Under the pieces are notes generated by a model. It did not search any database. It was not told where the DNA came from and saw only the letters and a list, made by a program, of their open reading frames with translations. Made by a program: the position numbers and the translations under genes. From NCBI GenBank assembly GCA_034505235.1, contig JAPDQY010000001.1, positions 1-64,000 of the forward strand: a stretch of DNA of 64,000 bases. The letters are read 5' to 3'. Position 1 is the first letter of the stretch, and each line of letters opens with the position of its first letter. Positions 63,457-64,000 of this stretch are shown here, one piece after another. Source of the stretch: Coneutiohabitans thermophilus. Lineage in GTDB: Bacteria > Zhuqueibacterota > Zhuqueibacteria > Zhuqueibacterales > Zhuqueibacteraceae.

Positions 63457-63649
63457 TGGCTTCCTCCCTTGGGTTAATGGTTAGAGTGAATGGCCTGAGA
63501 GGCGCTGCCTGTGCGCGGCGGCGGGCGTGATCACCTGCCGCCGGAAAACGGGCGCGGGCGCCGACCGGTGTTCGAAATGGCGATAGAATAACGAATTGCA
63601 CCGATGCAACAAAGCGAAAAATAACGACGCCCGCCAAGCGCGCCCGGCG
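63457..63649. other. Spacer between surE and metP
   Basis: About 190 bases with no supported gene; it contains metP's ribosome site. No confident promoter boxes. Confidence 0.4.
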
Positions 63650-64000
63650 TCAAACCGTCAGCTTCCATTCCCGCAGGCGCTCGAGATACTCGTAGTTCGT
63701 GAGATCGAAGTGAATCGGCGTAATCGAAACCAGATTCTGCCGCACGGCGCCTTCATCGAATTCGATGCCCTCGTTGGCTTCGATTTTGGAGCCGGTGAGC
63801 CAGTAATAGACACGGTTGTGCGGGTCGACACGGCGGTCATAGTTGTCATTGTAGGTCGAATTGCCCATGCGCGTGATGGCGATGCCGCGGATTTCACTCT
63901 CCGGCACGTTGGGGACGTTGACGTTCAGCAGGGTATCCCTGGGCAGGCCTTCCGCCAGCACCTTCTCCGCCAGACGGACGCCCAGTTTGGCAGCATAGGT
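63650..64000 (-). CDS. surE: 5'/3'-nucleotidase SurE (3' part; runs off the window)
   Basis: Only the last ~116 codons lie in the window. SurE hydrolyses nucleoside 5'- and 3'-monophosphates and helps survival in stationary phase. The visible part includes YAAKLGVRLAEKVLAEGLP, TLLNVNVPNVP, and ITRMGNSTYNDNYDRRVDP. The dimer-swap tail and the SVSITPI-like strand (LVSITPIHFDLTNY) match the family. The N-terminal catalytic DD motif is beyond the window edge. Confidence 0.9.
   Translation of the reverse strand, partial: TYAAKLGVRLAEKVLAEGLPRDTLLNVNVPNVPESEIRGIAITRMGNSTYNDNYDRRVDPHNRVYYWLTGSKIEANEGIEFDEGAVRQNLVSITPIHFDLTNYEYLERLREWKLTV

Noticed and set aside
1..64000. CRISPR array, prophage, integron or classic IS element
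   Set aside because: No regularly spaced repeats of CRISPR type, no transposase, integrase or phage structural genes were found; the repeats present are dispersed single copies.

Overview
This is a 64 kb chromosomal window, rich in G and C, from a Gram-negative bacterium. Envelope features point to an outer membrane: a SPOR-domain protein, a BamA-like barrel, lipoproteins and an AgmX/PglI-type pair. GWxTD and DUF5683 proteins, a Kor-type 2-oxoacid:ferredoxin oxidoreductase and TPR-CHAT proteins suggest a lineage near the FCB group, perhaps candidate phylum KSB1. That placement is inference from domain content only. No rRNA, tRNA, CRISPR array, prophage or classical IS was seen.

Region 1 (1-16.3 kb) is mostly one minus-strand housekeeping run: HNH protein, trpS, scpA-scpB, an rsuA/rluB-type pseudouridine synthase, a Rossmann protein of unknown function, cmk, plsC, rpsA, a TPR-SPOR protein and moeA. 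About 1 kb of repeat-bearing DNA lies between cmk and plsC. The tryptophanyl-tRNA synthetase carries a likely [4Fe-4S] cysteine motif, and ScpB has a tail of over 500 residues. A PQQ-type sugar dehydrogenase-like gene and a CPXCG protein diverge near 15.95 kb.

Region 2 (16.8-29.5 kb) is envelope biology: a peptidase-propeller-barrel fusion, two tandem TM/coiled-coil/AgmX-like proteins, an EF-hand membrane protein, a DUF5683 protein, a GWxTD protein, a 38-residue basic protein resembling small ribosomal proteins, and an ECF sigma/anti-sigma pair. Region 3 (29.8-39.4 kb) has a small lipoprotein, a large periplasmic TPR-CHAT protein, korAB, a DUF72 protein, mobA and a membrane-anchored hypothetical.

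Region 4 (40.9-53.5 kb, plus strand) has AmmeMemoRadiSam proteins B and A, a dGTPase-like protein, an orphan ECF-type ATPase, an M64 peptidase and a complete suf operon (rrf2-sufABCDSU-sufT) with a clear promoter and candidate operator. Region 5 (54-64 kb, minus strand) has a DUF2279-like protein, a sigma-54 response regulator, two SLC13-family carriers, cstA, metP-metS and the 3' part of surE.

The most notable observations are: a cstA frame interrupted by exactly two UGA codons, each at an expected tryptophan position; an Fe-S TrpRS; an ECF sigma gene whose best start codon is AUC; a compact sigma/anti-sigma/lipoprotein/CHAT neighbourhood; a mosaic of dispersed hairpin repeats confined to the gene-poor gaps; and the very long ScpB tail.
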